Assembly (NCBI GenBank): GCA_013139875.1
Contig: WSZY01000184.1
Coordinates: 1 to 6,628, forward strand
DNA length: 6,628 bases
Source of the DNA: Mariprofundaceae bacterium
GTDB taxonomy: Bacteria > Pseudomonadota > Zetaproteobacteria > Mariprofundales > Mariprofundaceae
Reading direction: 5' to 3'
Both the position numbers and the translations under genes were made by a program. Shown here one piece after another: positions 6,443 to 6,628 of this stretch. Position 1 is the stretch's first letter; each line of letters opens with the position of its first letter. The notes beneath the pieces were generated by a model. The model was not told the origin of the DNA. It worked only from the letters and a program-made list of their open reading frames with translations, and searched no databases.

Positions 6443-6549
6443 CCGCAGGTTCGATCCGAGCATACAGTGCGAGGGAGCGAGAAAGCGAAGCGGCATCGGC
6501 CCCGAAGGGGTGAGGCAGATGGTGCCGAATAATCCTGCCGCCTCAGCCA
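6443..6549 (+). repeat. tRNA-Gln-derived interrupted element (degenerate tRNA-like mosaic)
   Basis: This segment repeats parts of the upstream tRNA-Gln. GCAGGTTCGA at 6445-6454 is identical to the 5' T arm (6362-6371). AATCCTGCCGCCTCAGCCA at 6531-6549 matches 18 of 19 bases of the T-arm 3' strand, acceptor strand and CCA (6371-6389). About 76 GC-rich nt separate the halves, at what would be the T loop. AAGGGGTGAGGCAG at 6505-6518 matches 12 of 14 bases of the D-arm region (6327-6340). No anticodon arm or proper 5' acceptor strand exists, so it is not a working tRNA. TGAGGC (6511-6516) can pair with GCCTCA (6540-6545), which keeps an acceptor-like stem ending in GCCA. It may be a degenerate second tRNA, the scar of an element integrated at the tRNA, or a dispersed tRNA-derived repeat. 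Confidence 0.6.
6491..6527 (+). repeat. Nested GC-rich stem-loop in the tRNA-derived element
   Basis: The outer stem pairs CGGCA (6491-6495) with TGCCG (6523-6527) and continues as TC/GA (6496-6497 with 6518-6519) past a 3-nt bulge. The inner stem is CCCC-GAA-GGGG (6500-6510), with a further G-T pair. Several alternative pairings are possible, for example GGCAG (6514-6518) with CTGCC (6535-6539), so only the potential for structure is claimed. Confidence 0.5.
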
Positions 6550-6556
6550 ATTTATC

Positions 6557-6579
6557 AAGCCGTTGACAGGCTTTTTTTT
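6557..6579 (+). terminator. Intrinsic terminator after the ispE-tRNA-Gln block
   Basis: AAGCC (6557-6561) pairs with GGCTT (6569-6573) around a 7-nt loop, followed by an unbroken run of eight T (6572-6579). The stem is short, but the T tract is strong and the position, 8 nt after the tRNA-like element, is right for the end of the long transcript. Confidence 0.65.
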
Positions 6580-6588
6580 GAATCAGTT

Positions 6589-6612
6589 GGAATTGCCGGC
6601 TAATTCCGGCAA
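6589..6612 (+). repeat. Two overlapping, mutually exclusive hairpins at window edge
   Basis: TTGCCGG (6593-6599) pairs with CCGGCAA (6606-6612) over the loop CTAATT, a 7-bp stem. GGAATT (6589-6594) pairs with AATTCC (6602-6607) over the loop GCCGGCT, a 6-bp stem. The two share bases and cannot form together. No T run follows. The segment lies after the terminator, so it may belong to the leader or promoter region of a gene beyond the window. Confidence 0.4.
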
Positions 6613-6628
6613 AGTTTGAGTTTAAAAT

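Noticed and set aside
6362..6549. attL/attR pair of an integrated genomic island
   Set aside because: The direct repeat of the tRNA 3' end is 160 nt apart and encloses no integrase or other gene, so it cannot be a present-day island. A relic is possible and is covered in the findings.
6356..6550. Minus-strand open frame of 64 codons over the tRNA and repeat element
   Set aside because: Its C-terminal 'GRIRTCA'-type end is simply the antisense of the tRNA-Gln T arm and acceptor, a common false gene call at tRNAs. The rest is the antisense of the GC-rich element.
6563..6568. Perfect TTGACA as a -35 promoter box
   Set aside because: It lies in the loop of the terminator hairpin, and no reasonable -10 box is found 16-18 nt downstream (GTTGGA and similar), so I treat it as chance.

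Overview
This is a compact stretch of bacterial chromosome with every gene on the + strand. The organism looks like a Gram-negative proteobacterium: two lipoproteins with OM-type lipoboxes, a LolB-like receptor, IspE of the MEP pathway, and the order TPR protein - lolB - ispE - tRNA-Gln, which is familiar from proteobacterial chromosomes. Secreted c-type cytochromes joined to oxygen-independent coproporphyrinogen dehydrogenase (HemN) suggest low-oxygen respiratory growth. A microaerophilic lineage such as Zetaproteobacteria would fit, but that is a guess from gene content and not a taxonomic result.

Block 1 (14-2595) is a cytochrome/heme block. It holds a small monoheme cytochrome c, a triheme cytochrome c, and hemN, which overlaps the triheme gene by 4 nt (GTGA). 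Heme synthesis without O2 is thus placed directly downstream of genes for four c-type heme sites.

A 114-nt gap (2596-2709) has a small inverted repeat and a weak promoter-like pair. It separates this from block 2 (2710-6389): a JAMM/MPN (M67-type) metallopeptidase, a 573-residue TPR lipoprotein, a LolB-like outer-membrane lipoprotein receptor, IspE and tRNA-Gln(TTG). All three protein-gene junctions are ATGA 4-nt overlaps, and the ispE stop codon lies inside the tRNA gene, so block 2 has no non-genic base from the first start codon to the tRNA CCA end.

The last 239 nt (6390-6628) contain no convincing protein gene but are rich in structure: a near-perfect 11-bp hairpin, a GC-rich mosaic that repeats pieces of the tRNA-Gln (T-arm 5' half, D-arm-like segment, T-arm 3' half plus acceptor and CCA), an intrinsic-type terminator, and a pair of mutually exclusive hairpins at the window edge. 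The tRNA-derived mosaic and the ispE/tRNA overlap are the most unusual signals. I see no defence system, CRISPR array, transposase or integrase, and the coding part reads as core genome.
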